28,910 bases of DNA from CAYJBH01 sp964368815 (GTDB lineage: Bacteria; Bacillota; Clostridia; Oscillospirales; Ruminococcaceae), in contig CAYJDA010000028.1 of the NCBI GenBank assembly GCA_964368815.1, positions 1 to 28,910 on the forward strand, given 5' to 3'. Both the position numbers and the translations under genes were made by a program. Shown here one piece after another: positions 1 through 7,703 of this stretch; position 1 is the first letter of the stretch; every line of letters starts with the position of its first letter. The notes below the pieces were generated by a model. It saw only the letters and a list, made by a program, of their open reading frames with translations. It searched no databases and had not been told where the DNA came from.

Positions 1-2
1 CC

Positions 3-161
3 CAACAACAGTTAGCTGATAAGATTGGGGTTGACAGGGCGGACATCAGCAAGCTTGAAAATGGCAACTCCAACCCTACCTTTGCCATGCTACAACGTAT
101 AGCTTCGGGATTGGATATGACATTAAAACTCGAATTCGTACCAAACGCAACCCAAAATTAA
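3..161 (+). CDS. XRE-family HTH regulator, C-terminal part (5' end outside window)
   Basis: The reading frame is open from the window edge and encodes 52 residues ending in TAA at 159-161. The protein reads through the recognition-helix part of a Cro/C1-type helix-turn-helix (LADKIGVDRADISKLENGNSNP), followed by the usual FAMLQRIASGLDMTLKLEFVP tail. This tail is typical of short antitoxin-like XRE proteins (HigA type) that act as DNA-binding repressors. The start codon and any partner toxin would lie to the left of the window, so an antitoxin role is only inferred. It is convergent with the small minus-strand gene that ends at 210. Confidence 0.8.
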   Translation, partial: QQQLADKIGVDRADISKLENGNSNPTFAMLQRIASGLDMTLKLEFVPNATQN

Positions 162-167
162 CCGCAA

Positions 168-203
168 CCGAAGCCGCCACAGTGGAGTCCGTGGCGGCTT
201 TGG
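168..203. terminator. Stem-loop between convergent genes, possible terminator
   Basis: A perfect 10-bp inverted repeat (AAGCCGCCAC at 171-180 and GTGGCGGCTT at 191-200) has a 10-nt loop and extends to 12 of 13 pairs. It starts just after the XRE stop and lies before the stop of the convergent gene. The T-tract is short (only TTT on the plus strand, none on the minus strand), so termination efficiency is uncertain. Confidence 0.5.
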
Positions 204-209
204 TATCTG

Positions 210-428
210 CTAACTCAGTTTTTGATCAGACTCTTCACGCTCTCTTTTCCATTCCAAAAACGCTTTCTGATCCTCCGGGTCTTGAAAGTGTTTTTGTATT
301 TTGGGCAAAAAATGCTTTGCAAAAAGCTCGACTACATCCTCCGGAATGGTAGTCTCACCGCAGTTGCTTGAAACTGTTCTTACAAAACTTGCTATAATAT
401 TATACACTATGGATATTATTTTTCTCAT
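210..428 (-). CDS. Small hypothetical protein, third gene of a mobile-element operon
   Basis: This 72-residue protein starts with an ATG that overlaps the TGA of the preceding ribbon-helix-helix gene (ATGA), with a GAGGAG ribosome binding site inside that gene's end. The N-terminal ~20 residues are hydrophobic with beta-branched residues. The C-terminal half is acidic and basic (PEDQKAFLEWKREREESDQK) and probably helical. I do not recognise the family. The coupled start, and the position behind two tandem DNA-binding proteins in what looks like an ICE end, suggest an accessory protein of that element. Its function is unknown. Confidence 0.6.
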   Translation of the reverse strand: MRKIISIVYNIIASFVRTVSSNCGETTIPEDVVELFAKHFLPKIQKHFQDPEDQKAFLEWKREREESDQKLS

Positions 429-907
429 TCAAACTCCTCATCATATTCATCGTCATCATAATCACTGTAGTCAAGCTTGCCGCTAAAATTATTGTAAAAT
501 GCATTTGCCATCTGCAAACTTTCCTGTTGATACCGTACGGCATTTTCTAAATCGGTTCGCTTGTTTGTTGCCCTTACCGCCTTAACACAGTCGGAACGCA
601 ACCGTTTCAGCTCGCTTGGGTTGAGTTCAACAAGTGATGCCATTATGTTTTTCAGCATAGACATCTCCACCGCAAGTCGGAAAATATTTGGCATGGTTTG
701 CCTTTCAATGTCATTTATTCCTTGCCGAACACCTTCCGTTACCGACTTATTAAGATAGTCACCTTGGCGGTGGCTGGTGAGATATGATAGGTAGAACTCC
801 ACCGCCGACTCAATAAATTCACTGCGAGTTTCACCTTGTTCCAACCCAATTTGATAGTCCAACTCACGCAACAACTCATCCGAGATTGAAATATTTAATC
901 GTCCCAT
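425..907 (-). CDS. Ribbon-helix-helix (CopG/Arc-like) DNA-binding protein
   Basis: The 160-residue protein begins with a typical ribbon-helix-helix unit: beta strand RLNISISDELLRELD (residues 3-17), then a helix and RSEFIESAVEFYLSYL (about 28-43). This fold binds DNA as a dimer. The remainder is helical, with RLAVEMSMLKNIMASL in the middle, and ends in a run of acidic residues and tyrosines (DYSDYDDDEYDEEFE). It overlaps the gene upstream by 13 bp and the gene downstream by 4 bp, so the three are translationally coupled. Tandem proteins of this kind are familiar from clostridial conjugative elements, where regulation or relaxosome-accessory roles are plausible. The exact role is not visible here. 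Confidence 0.75.
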   Translation of the reverse strand: MGRLNISISDELLRELDYQIGLEQGETRSEFIESAVEFYLSYLTSHRQGDYLNKSVTEGVRQGINDIERQTMPNIFRLAVEMSMLKNIMASLVELNPSELKRLRSDCVKAVRATNKRTDLENAVRYQQESLQMANAFYNNFSGKLDYSDYDDDEYDEEFE

Positions 908-1329
908 TCGTCCTCCATTCGATTAAACCGCTTATCCGAATTTTGAAAATCGGCTATTGATTCCAGGCTGATTTTACCGTTCATCTGCTTAACGTCCTGT
1001 ATGCACCGCCCCCTTAATCCCGAAATTGTATCGTCCTCAAGTTCCAAAATTGCCGCGTGCATATGCATTATCATCGACAGGTCAACCGCATATCGGAACA
1101 TCCCTTTTGATATTCTCGCACTCAAGGTTTGTGTGTTCTTCTCGATAGCCTTTGCAAGCTTTCCTGTCAAAATATCACCGCCATTGCCCAACATATCGGT
1201 TGCAATTTGGTTTTCAATCGCCCGGATATAAAAGTCATTTTTTGATTTATAATCGTGTGATAAAATGTGTTTATCTATTTTTTTGTTCATCTCATCGTTT
1301 AAATATACCGTAGATTTAACTCTCTTCAT
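895..1329 (-). CDS. Second ribbon-helix-helix protein, paralogous to its neighbour
   Basis: The start at 1329 is chosen over an upstream ATG because a strong AAGGAGGG lies just before it and the ribbon-helix-helix begins there (MKRVKSTVYLNDEMNKKIDK). The product is 144 residues. The N-terminal ~50 residues form the DNA-binding unit (YKSKNDFYIRAIENQI is the second helix). The middle holds FRYAVDLSMIMHMHAAILEL, which lines up with FRLAVEMSMLKNIMASLVEL of the next gene, followed by R-x-x-C-(I/V)-(Q/K)-x-V in both. This indicates an old tandem duplication. The two may form heterodimers, an inference from the paired layout. Confidence 0.75.
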   Translation of the reverse strand: MKRVKSTVYLNDEMNKKIDKHILSHDYKSKNDFYIRAIENQIATDMLGNGGDILTGKLAKAIEKNTQTLSARISKGMFRYAVDLSMIMHMHAAILELEDDTISGLRGRCIQDVKQMNGKISLESIADFQNSDKRFNRMEDEWDD

Positions 1330-1459
1330 AATCCCTCCTTTTTTGATTGACACCACGTTTTGTGTAGCGTAAAATTGTGCTGTTTCACGGCTTTTCATAG
1401 TTCACTGCACCCATACTGCCACCACTATTTTTGAAACGACCACCTTACAGCACCATCGT

Positions 1460-1476
1460 TTGTGTTGTATACACAA
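1460..1476. promoter_or_regulatory. Inverted repeat, candidate operator of the RHH operon
   Basis: TTGTGT and ACACAA flank a 5-nt centre. The octamer TTGTATAC at 1465-1472 recurs in direct orientation at 1491-1498. The site lies about 130 bp upstream of the first ribbon-helix-helix start. Proteins of that fold commonly bind such short repeated half-sites, so autoregulation is possible. Confidence 0.3.
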
Positions 1477-1686
1477 TCCCAACAAATGGCTTGTATACTG
1501 CGTTTTATTCGGTCGGCACTGCCGTCCGATGTGGCTGCGTGGGGCGTTTACAGCACCTCGCTTTCTCCTGCTACGCTACACCCTTACCTTAATTTTGCTA
1601 TTTCATCAATAATACATTGCCAACAAACCTTCCTTTTTGCGTTTTCTTCTTTCGGTGGGGCAACTTCCCAGACCTCACTGCTCAAC

Positions 1687-1724
1687 TGCCCACACAGGGG
1701 CAAACTCTCGCCACACAGGGGCGA
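1687..1724. repeat. Tandem hairpins sharing CCACACAGGGGC with compensatory stem changes
   Basis: The 12-mer CCACACAGGGGC occurs at 1690-1701 and again at 1711-1722. The first copy sits in a TGCCC/GGGCA stem (1687-1691 with 1698-1702), the second in a TCGCC/GGCGA stem (1708-1712 with 1720-1724). Stem bases differ on both sides so that pairing is kept. Confidence 0.55.
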
Positions 1725-1752
1725 TGGGGAGATTATTCTAAGAGCCGAATGT

Positions 1753-1770
1753 TTTCGCCACTTTCGCCAC
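1753..1770. repeat. Tandem 9-mer TTTCGCCAC x2
   Basis: Two exact head-to-tail copies, 1753-1761 and 1762-1770, lie between the paired hairpins and the element end. Short iterated 9 to 12-mers near an element end are often recombinase or accessory-protein binding sites; that role is inferred. Confidence 0.45.
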
Positions 1771-1930
1771 TCATTTTTGTTATTTCAATAATTCTATTGC
1801 CGTTACTTTTACGAATATTGCAGTAGATACAACGGTTTTCAAGACTTTTAGAGAGCCTACGTAAAACTTTCGTGATGATTTTGTTGGAGTAATTATCGCC
1901 ACTGCGTCGTCGCAAACTGCGCTATGCTCC

Positions 1931-1949
1931 ATTCTGCTATTCGCAGAAT
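1931..1949. repeat. Perfect 7-bp hairpin near the element/exporter junction
   Basis: ATTCTGC (1931-1937) and GCAGAAT (1943-1949) are exact inverted repeats with a 5-nt loop, about 15 bases before the point where ABC exporter homology begins. Confidence 0.5.
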
Positions 1950-1963
1950 ATCCGCCCGCTCCG

Positions 1964-3205
1964 TTGCTCCTCCTAATTCCCATTTTCTTTTTTACAGGAA
2001 AATATATCACCTCGAAAAGCAGAAAATATTTTAAAGGACGACAAGAAACTTTAGGAGAGCTCAATGGCTTTATCGAGGAAACTATAACGGGACAAAAAGT
2101 TGTAAAAGTATTTAACCATGAAGATGAAGCTTTTGAAGATTTTAAATTACACAATAAAGCGTATAAAGAAAAAGTTGTAAAGGCGCAGTTTTTAGGTGGT
2201 GCGATGGGCCCTGTGATGGGTGGCATGGGCCATTTAAGCTATGTAATCACAGCTTTTATCGGTGGATTTTTATGCTTATCGTCTTATGTTGATGTAGGTG
2301 CTTATGCTGTGTTTTTAAATTATTCAAGAAACTTTACAAGGCCGATAAATGAAATATCAATGCAAATGAATGTAATTTATTCTGCACTTGCAGGTGCCGA
2401 GCGAGTTTTTGCGATGATGGACGAAGAAACCGAAAGTGATGATATACAAAATACAGCGACAGCCGAAAAAATGAATGGATATGTGAAATTAAATGATGTA
2501 AGTTTTGGTTATAGAAATGATAAGTTAGTATTAAAAAACATATCTCTTTATGCAAAACCCGGACAAAAAATAGCTTTTGTTGGTTCAACAGGTGCTGGAA
2601 AAACTACAATAACAAACCTTTTAAATCGATTTTACGACATTCAAAGCGGAAGCATCACAATCGATGACATCGAAATAAAAGCCTATAAAAAGGATTTTTT
2701 AAGGCAAAATATTGCTATGGTTTTACAAGATACTCATCTTTTCGAGGGAACCGTTATGGAAAATATTCGATATGGACGACTTGATGCAACCGATGATGAA
2801 GTTAAAATTGCTGCAAAGGCCGCCAATGCACATTCATTTATCACAAGGCTTGAAAGAGGGTACGACACTGTACTTGAGGGTGATGGTGCAAATTTAAGCC
2901 AGGGGCAAAGGCAGCTATTAAATATCGCAAGAGCGGCAATTTCAAGAGCACCTATTTTAGTTCTTGATGAAGCTACAAGTTCTGTTGACACAAGAACAGA
3001 AAAGCATATCGAGCAGGCGCTTGACAGACTTATGGAAACCAGAACTACCTTTGTAATAGCACATAGACTTTCTACCGTTAGAAATTCAAACGCCATTATG
3101 GTTTTAGAAAACGGAGAAATCATTGAGCGAGGCAGCCATGAAGAACTGCTTAATTGCAAAGGAAGATATTTTGAATTATATGAAGGAATTGCAAAATTAG
3201 CTTGA
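1964..3205 (+). pseudogene. ABC exporter (TMD-NBD half-transporter) missing its 5' third
   Basis: The 413 residues match the C-terminal two thirds of an MsbA/LmrA-type multidrug or lipid exporter, which is normally about 580-620 residues. Present are the late transmembrane helices and intracellular loop (KYFKGRQETLGELNGFIEE, GQKVVKVFNHE), then a complete nucleotide-binding domain: Walker A GSTGAGKTT (207-215), signature LSQGQ (311-315), Walker B ILVLDE (331-336) and switch His367 in AHRL. The first three to four membrane helices are absent. Homology begins abruptly at a TTG without a ribosome binding site, where the mobile-element sequence ends. An expressed product would lack a complete transmembrane domain, so I call it a pseudogene truncated by the insertion. 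The missing part may survive at the other end of the element. Confidence 0.8.
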
Positions 3206-3250
3206 TTTTTTCTACCATCATAAAAGATTTACATACAGTATGACTTTTAA

Positions 3251-4657
3251 CTAGTTAATATTAAAATCAAATTTATCTAAACAGTACTTACAGTCTGTAT
3301 TAATTTCATTTGTCACATCGCCATTGCCCTTATAATAGTTTGCTGTCATTGTGTGTCTGCCGTCGTTTATAAAAACTTCAACCAGGCTTGTATCAACAAT
3401 AATGTCTAATTTAAGGGTTGCTAAGGGCAGCAATTCTACCCTGCGAACATTTTTAACCTCGGCTTCTTTCGGGTCTTTATCTAAACGGTAAAGGCTCTGT
3501 GAGCGATCGAGCGAAAGGGTGTTTGTTGGTCTGTCGTAGAATATTTTTAAACAGCCGGAGCTGGTTTTAAAAAGCTTTAAGCAAAAATTATTGCCGCTTG
3601 TTAAATCTACCGAAATATTCAACCTAAAGCAATCGACATTTCCTTCGTCTATATTAGAATATCTCCCATTATAATATCGCTCTAATGCTTTTATCGGCGT
3701 CTGGAGAAGCCGGTTTTTCTCTAAAATCAACTCCCTTGGCATGCTCATGCAGCCTACCCAGCCGTGACCGAGTTGATCCGTTATGAAGTTGCGTCCCCAC
3801 ATCTGAGCCCAGGCTATCATAACACGTTTACCTTGTGTGTTCAGAGTAGTTTGAGGTGCATAAAAATCAAATCCTGAATCTATTTCATCATAATACTCCG
3901 GTGTAAATTTCCCGCTTTCAAAGTCCATTTCACCCACAAAGTAGATTGCTGACGACAGGTTTTGATATTTATTACCCTGTGTGGGCATATTTATTGGTGA
4001 TGTAAGAATTATGTGCTTATCACCAAGCTTAAATATGTCGGGACATTCGAAAACTATTCCCATTAGTCCATCTTCTTGTGCACGCAAAGTTTCTCCAACG
4101 TACTCCCATTTTTCAAGATCGCGAGAACGGTAGAGCAACATGGTGCCAATATTTTTTTCGTAAACCTGCGCTCCCATTAAGGCATAGAAGTAATCACCGG
4201 TTTTAAAAATCTTGGGATCTCTGAAGTCACTAGGTTTTACAAACTCGGGCAAATCCTGCGCATTAATTACCGGATTTTTTTGTGATTTAGTGTAGTCTGT
4301 ACCGTCTCCTACTGCAATGCATTGTGTTTGATGTGTCGACTCTCCCGCAACACCTTTGCAACCGGTGTACATTAAAATATGTTTTCCATCATGCTCAATG
4401 GCACTGCCGGAAAAACAACCTAAGTCAAGCTCATAATTTTCTGTAGGGGTCAATGCAATTGGCTTGTGTTCCCATTTTATGAGATCGTCGCTAACAGCGT
4501 GTGACCAGTGCATCGGTCCCCATTTTGTATCGTGTGGATTGTGTTGTGCAAAAAGGTGAAACTTTCCCTTGTAAACCGAAAATCCGTTGGGATCGTTTAT
4601 CCAACCGTTTTTCGCCGTGTAATGTAGTTTTGGTCTATAAAGCTCGTTTGTCTGCAT
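3251..4657 (-). CDS. GH32 beta-fructosidase (sucrose/fructan hydrolase)
   Basis: The 468-residue protein has the GH32 five-bladed propeller signatures in order: WINDPNG (19-25, nucleophile Asp22), FRDP (145-148, transition-state Asp147) and ECPD (204-207, acid/base Glu204). A C-terminal beta-sandwich follows. No signal peptide is visible, so it should act in the cytoplasm on imported sucrose or short fructo-oligosaccharides, phosphorylated or not. Length and motifs fit the sucrose-6-phosphate hydrolase/invertase subgroup (ScrB/SacA), but no PTS gene is nearby and the neighbouring importer is ABC-type, so free oligosaccharides are the likelier substrate. AAAGGAG precedes the ATG. The gene has its own promoter and lies beyond the terminator of the importer operon. 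Confidence 0.9.
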   Translation of the reverse strand: MQTNELYRPKLHYTAKNGWINDPNGFSVYKGKFHLFAQHNPHDTKWGPMHWSHAVSDDLIKWEHKPIALTPTENYELDLGCFSGSAIEHDGKHILMYTGCKGVAGESTHQTQCIAVGDGTDYTKSQKNPVINAQDLPEFVKPSDFRDPKIFKTGDYFYALMGAQVYEKNIGTMLLYRSRDLEKWEYVGETLRAQEDGLMGIVFECPDIFKLGDKHIILTSPINMPTQGNKYQNLSSAIYFVGEMDFESGKFTPEYYDEIDSGFDFYAPQTTLNTQGKRVMIAWAQMWGRNFITDQLGHGWVGCMSMPRELILEKNRLLQTPIKALERYYNGRYSNIDEGNVDCFRLNISVDLTSGNNFCLKLFKTSSGCLKIFYDRPTNTLSLDRSQSLYRLDKDPKEAEVKNVRRVELLPLATLKLDIIVDTSLVEVFINDGRHTMTANYYKGNGDVTNEINTDCKYCLDKFDFNIN

Positions 4658-4689
4658 AAATATCTCCTTTACACTATAATTCCGAATAC

Positions 4690-4718
4690 ATTATGGTCCG
4701 GTTCCTCAATCTTTTCAA
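4690..4718 (-). promoter_or_regulatory. Predicted sigma-A promoter of the GH32 gene
   Basis: On the minus strand TTGAAA (4718-4713) is followed after 17 bp by CATAAT (4695-4690), about 35 bp ahead of the start codon. A small inverted repeat TGCAT-CT-ATGCA at 4741-4752 lies upstream and could be a regulator site. Confidence 0.5.
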
Positions 4719-4785
4719 GCAAGTAGCAATTTATAAACTATGCATCTATGCAATTTCACCTTAAATTTCAATCTAAATTATAAGT

Positions 4786-4842
4786 AAAAAATGGACTAAA
4801 CCCAAACAACCTGTATTCCCAGTTCATTTTGAGCTTAGTCCA
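4786..4842 (-). terminator. Rho-independent terminator of the binding-protein/permease operon
   Basis: In minus-strand RNA the arms at 4842-4831 and 4803-4792 form a 12-bp stem including two G-U pairs, with a 27-nt loop, followed directly by six U residues (4791-4786). It starts 46 bp after the solute-binding protein stop codon, in the expected place. Confidence 0.75.
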
Positions 4843-4887
4843 ATTATATTATTTTACCCTTATTTAATATTTTTTACTGTGTGAATG

Positions 4888-6564
4888 TTAATTAACACCG
4901 GTAATGAATGTATCAAGAGTTAAAGCATAGCTATCATATGAACCTTGAATTATCTCTAGCATACGTGGCAATCCAGCGGCCTCAAGATCGGCAATGTATT
5001 GATCCCAAGTATCATCAACATTTCCATCTGTAATTGCTACAGCATTATAATTGTCAATTATGTTATAGATTTGTGCAGTAATTAATGAAAGTTCATCTTG
5101 ATCTTCTTGTGTATACCACATGTTAGGAGGAATGATAGGATCTGTCAAGTGTTTGTCTACAAATCCACATGCAGTCATATCGTCATACAGATCCTGTGCG
5201 TCCTGTGGATATTCAACAACTGTGTCGTAGTAACTTTGGAGAACAATTGCAGGACGAGTAGGTGTGCAATACTGGCGGAACTGGCTGTAGGTATCAAAGC
5301 CATCTGGTAGTGTATCAACCCAAACCATTACACCATTTTCATCTTTTACATAGTATTCGTCTAAGGCGCCCCAGTTACTCTCTACCGAACGTTCTGGCTC
5401 AAAGAAAAGGTCAACCATGTTGGCAACTGCAGCCGGGTCTTCACAGGCAGTTGTGATTGTTCCGCTAATCACTTCATGCATTTCAGAAATATTATCTTTA
5501 ACGCCAAACTCTCCACCGGGTCCTGTCATATAGGGAATAGTTGTATACTCATCACGGCGATCTGCTGCAACCATATCAGCGATAGCAAAAGTCATTACTG
5601 CTCCAATAGTAGTATCAGGTGTGTTGAGTTTTGCCTGATATGAAGCAAAATCGTTTAATGGCATTTCGAGATCGATAAGTCCTTCTGCCCATAGATCGGC
5701 AAAATAACTGAGTCCTTCTTTGTATGCATCTGTTGTTGCTGTACATATTATCTCACCATCGACAACAGCAAGGCGGTTTCCGGTGTCTGCTTGACCCCAC
5801 ATTCCAAAGAACTGTCCAATCGATGTATTGTTACGCCAAGAATTTGTAAAAGTACTTGTACCTATCATGAATAAGAAAGGCACCTCATCGTTAGGATCGC
5901 CATTTCCGTTTGCATCTCCATCTCGGAATGCTATAAGCATTTCTTTAAAGTCTTCTTCTGTTTCAGGAAGGTCAACCCCAACATTTTCACACCATTCTTG
6001 ATTTATTGAAAGTATGCCCTGATTGCTTACAAGACCATACATTTCTTCAATATAAGGCCAGCCCCAAATTTCACCGTCAAGATCGACCATCGCTGCTTTA
6101 TATTCCGGATTTTCGTTTAGAATAGCATTAAGGTTAGGCATATCCTCATCATTAATGAAATCAGTTATAGGTTGAAAAATATTTTGATCTTTGTAACGAG
6201 TAACTTCGCTTATGCCAGTACCCTGCATAAATACATCAGGCAGATCACCTGAAGCGATCAGAAGATTGATCTTTTCAGCAGAGCCCTCAGCAGCAACTTC
6301 TGTGATATTGAATGTAAAACCACTGATATCCTGCACATCCATAACAACTTTCATCTCAGCTATTGGCTTTGCAAGAGGTTGTTTAATCCAAACAACATCA
6401 AGATTTCCGCCGCTTGACGTTGCTGCATCATCCGACGTGTTTGCTGCATCGGAGCTTATTTCTTCATTTCCGGAATCTACATTCGCAGATGAGGACGAAC
6501 AAGCTACGGTTACAAAAGAAATTACACAAACTAAAATTAGTGCCAATATTTTTTTTGCGTTCAT
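4888..6564 (-). CDS. Carbohydrate ABC transporter solute-binding lipoprotein (CUT1)
   Basis: The ATG at 6564 is chosen because it opens a lipoprotein signal peptide (MNAKKILALILV, lipobox VTVAC with Cys22) and follows a GGGAG site; an in-frame extension of 50 residues upstream has neither. The mature protein is about 537 residues after a Ser/Asp/Ala-rich linker, in the long class of family 1 binding proteins that accompany LplB/LplC-type permeases (YtcQ/LipO-like). It should sit on the outer face of the membrane and deliver an oligosaccharide to the two permeases encoded upstream. Given three GH32-type genes around it, a fructosyl-oligosaccharide is the best guess. No transporter ATPase is encoded here, so a shared MsmX-like ATPase is expected elsewhere in the genome. 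Confidence 0.85.
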   Translation of the reverse strand: MNAKKILALILVCVISFVTVACSSSSANVDSGNEEISSDAANTSDDAATSSGGNLDVVWIKQPLAKPIAEMKVVMDVQDISGFTFNITEVAAEGSAEKINLLIASGDLPDVFMQGTGISEVTRYKDQNIFQPITDFINDEDMPNLNAILNENPEYKAAMVDLDGEIWGWPYIEEMYGLVSNQGILSINQEWCENVGVDLPETEEDFKEMLIAFRDGDANGNGDPNDEVPFLFMIGTSTFTNSWRNNTSIGQFFGMWGQADTGNRLAVVDGEIICTATTDAYKEGLSYFADLWAEGLIDLEMPLNDFASYQAKLNTPDTTIGAVMTFAIADMVAADRRDEYTTIPYMTGPGGEFGVKDNISEMHEVISGTITTACEDPAAVANMVDLFFEPERSVESNWGALDEYYVKDENGVMVWVDTLPDGFDTYSQFRQYCTPTRPAIVLQSYYDTVVEYPQDAQDLYDDMTACGFVDKHLTDPIIPPNMWYTQEDQDELSLITAQIYNIIDNYNAVAITDGNVDDTWDQYIADLEAAGLPRMLEIIQGSYDSYALTLDTFITGVN

Positions 6565-6701
6565 TTTTTCTCCCTTTCTCCTTTTTTGATGTGTGCAAAC
6601 AATTACAAGCAATTTTACAGCACACAACAAAATGTAAAATTTACTTTCTATATAAAAAATGTCTCTCAGATATAGCGAGTGGCATCTTCTATCGTTAAAT
6701 T

Positions 6702-6727
6702 TTATTGATAGCATTATGTATCAATAA
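6702..6727. repeat. 9-bp perfect inverted repeat between permease and binding-protein genes
   Basis: TTATTGATA (6702-6710) and TATCAATAA (6719-6727) are separated by 8 nt. The site lies in the 215-bp gap between the lplC-type gene and the binding-protein gene. It could be an operator for a separate binding-protein promoter or an mRNA hairpin that uncouples binding-protein and permease expression. No U-tract follows, so a true terminator is unlikely. Confidence 0.4.
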
Positions 6728-6779
6728 TACGAAGTTAAAACACTATAAACGTATTTTAAAATTATTAGTTAATAACAAA

Positions 6780-7691
6780 TCATTCTTTTAAAGATCCTAC
6801 CAAAACACCCTGAACAAAATATCTTTGTAAAAACGGGTATAAAACCAATAACGGTAAAGAACTAACAATAATTATTCCATATTTTAGCTGTTCAGCAATA
6901 CGTATTTTATCTGCCAAGGTGCGCATGTCGGCCGTCATAGAGGATGCCGTCACCTGATTTATCAACAGCAGATTTCTAAGTATCAGCTGCAATGGAAACA
7001 TACTTTCTTCATTTAGATATATCATTGCGTGAAAATAACTGTTCCAATGTCCTACAGCATAAAAAAGAGTAATTACAGCAACTAAAGCTTTACTTAGGGG
7101 CAACGCAAAAGCAAAGAAAAATCTGAAGTCATTGGCGCCATCCAATTGTGCCGCCTCCAACATATCTTTAGGTATAGAGGAATCAAAAAAAGTTCTGGCA
7201 ATAATTAAATTCCAAACATTTAACGCTGTAGGGAGAACCATGGCCCATATATTATCCCTAAGGCCTAAATTACTGTTAATTATATATGAAGGAATAAGTC
7301 CTCCACTGAAAAACATTGTAAACGCAAATATCATCATGAAGAATTTACGTCCGCATAAATCCTTACGAGACAATGCATATGTAGCAGGGATTGTTACAAA
7401 CAAATTAATAAATGTTCCTAACAAGGTATAATTTATTGAATTTAAATAACCGCTCCATAAAGGCTCATATTTAAAAATTTCTTCATAACCTTTAAAATAA
7501 AGGTCTGTTGGATACAGAAGAAACCCACCAACATTTACAACCATCGGGTCAGTGATAGAGGCAATTAGAATGAAGTATAACGGATACAATACAACAATAC
7601 AAACAATTAATAATATAGATATAACGACGAAGGAAAATATTTTGTCTGCCATATTTTCTTTTAAAGCGTGCCTTTTAATATATGATGACAT
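6780..7691 (-). CDS. Carbohydrate ABC transporter permease, LplC/YtcP type
   Basis: The 303-residue polytopic protein has about six hydrophobic segments, starting with FVVISILLIVCIVVLYPLYF (20-40). The CUT1 EAA loop that docks the ATPase is present (EAAQLDGANDFRFFFAFALP, from residue 179). The C-terminus FVQGVLVGSLKE is typical of the MalG-like partner. It follows the LplB-type gene by 12 bp with a GGAG site, so both are co-transcribed and should form the heterodimeric membrane channel for the lipoprotein encoded next. Confidence 0.9.
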   Translation of the reverse strand: MSSYIKRHALKENMADKIFSFVVISILLIVCIVVLYPLYFILIASITDPMVVNVGGFLLYPTDLYFKGYEEIFKYEPLWSGYLNSINYTLLGTFINLFVTIPATYALSRKDLCGRKFFMMIFAFTMFFSGGLIPSYIINSNLGLRDNIWAMVLPTALNVWNLIIARTFFDSSIPKDMLEAAQLDGANDFRFFFAFALPLSKALVAVITLFYAVGHWNSYFHAMIYLNEESMFPLQLILRNLLLINQVTASSMTADMRTLADKIRIAEQLKYGIIIVSSLPLLVLYPFLQRYFVQGVLVGSLKE

Positions 7692-7703
7692 ATAATAATC
7701 TCC

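Larger units (their letters stand above)
1330..1963. other. Gene-free mobile-element terminal region with repeats and hairpins
   Basis: About 630 bases hold no ORF with a credible start and domain. The region contains an inverted repeat TTGTGT-N5-ACACAA (1460-1476) with a second TTGTATAC copy at 1491-1498, two look-alike hairpins at 1687-1724, a tandem 9-mer TTTCGCCAC (1753-1770) and a perfect 7-bp hairpin at 1931-1949. The composition is less AT-rich than the neighbouring chromosomal genes. The right limit coincides with the first codons of the truncated ABC exporter. This fits the non-coding end of an integrative element, perhaps with oriT or recombinase arm sites; no function is proven. 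Confidence 0.5.

Noticed and set aside
1..428. HigBA-type toxin-antitoxin pair made of the XRE tail and the 72-residue protein
   Set aside because: The two genes are convergent, and the small protein is coupled to the ribbon-helix-helix genes instead; any toxin would lie outside the window.
1330..1398. Longer start for the first ribbon-helix-helix gene
   Set aside because: AAGGAGGG stands just before the ATG at 1329 and the domain begins there.
1462..1826. Two plus-strand ORFs of 109 and 69 codons
   Set aside because: Both have no ribosome binding site, no domain, and cysteine/serine-rich compositions typical of random frames in the repeat-bearing element end.
3206..3250. Terminator between the exporter remnant and the convergent GH32 gene
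   Set aside because: There is a short T-run right after the stop codon but no convincing stem precedes it.
6565..6714. N-terminal extension of the binding lipoprotein by 50 residues
   Set aside because: The extension has no ribosome binding site and would bury the lipoprotein signal peptide, which starts cleanly at 6564.
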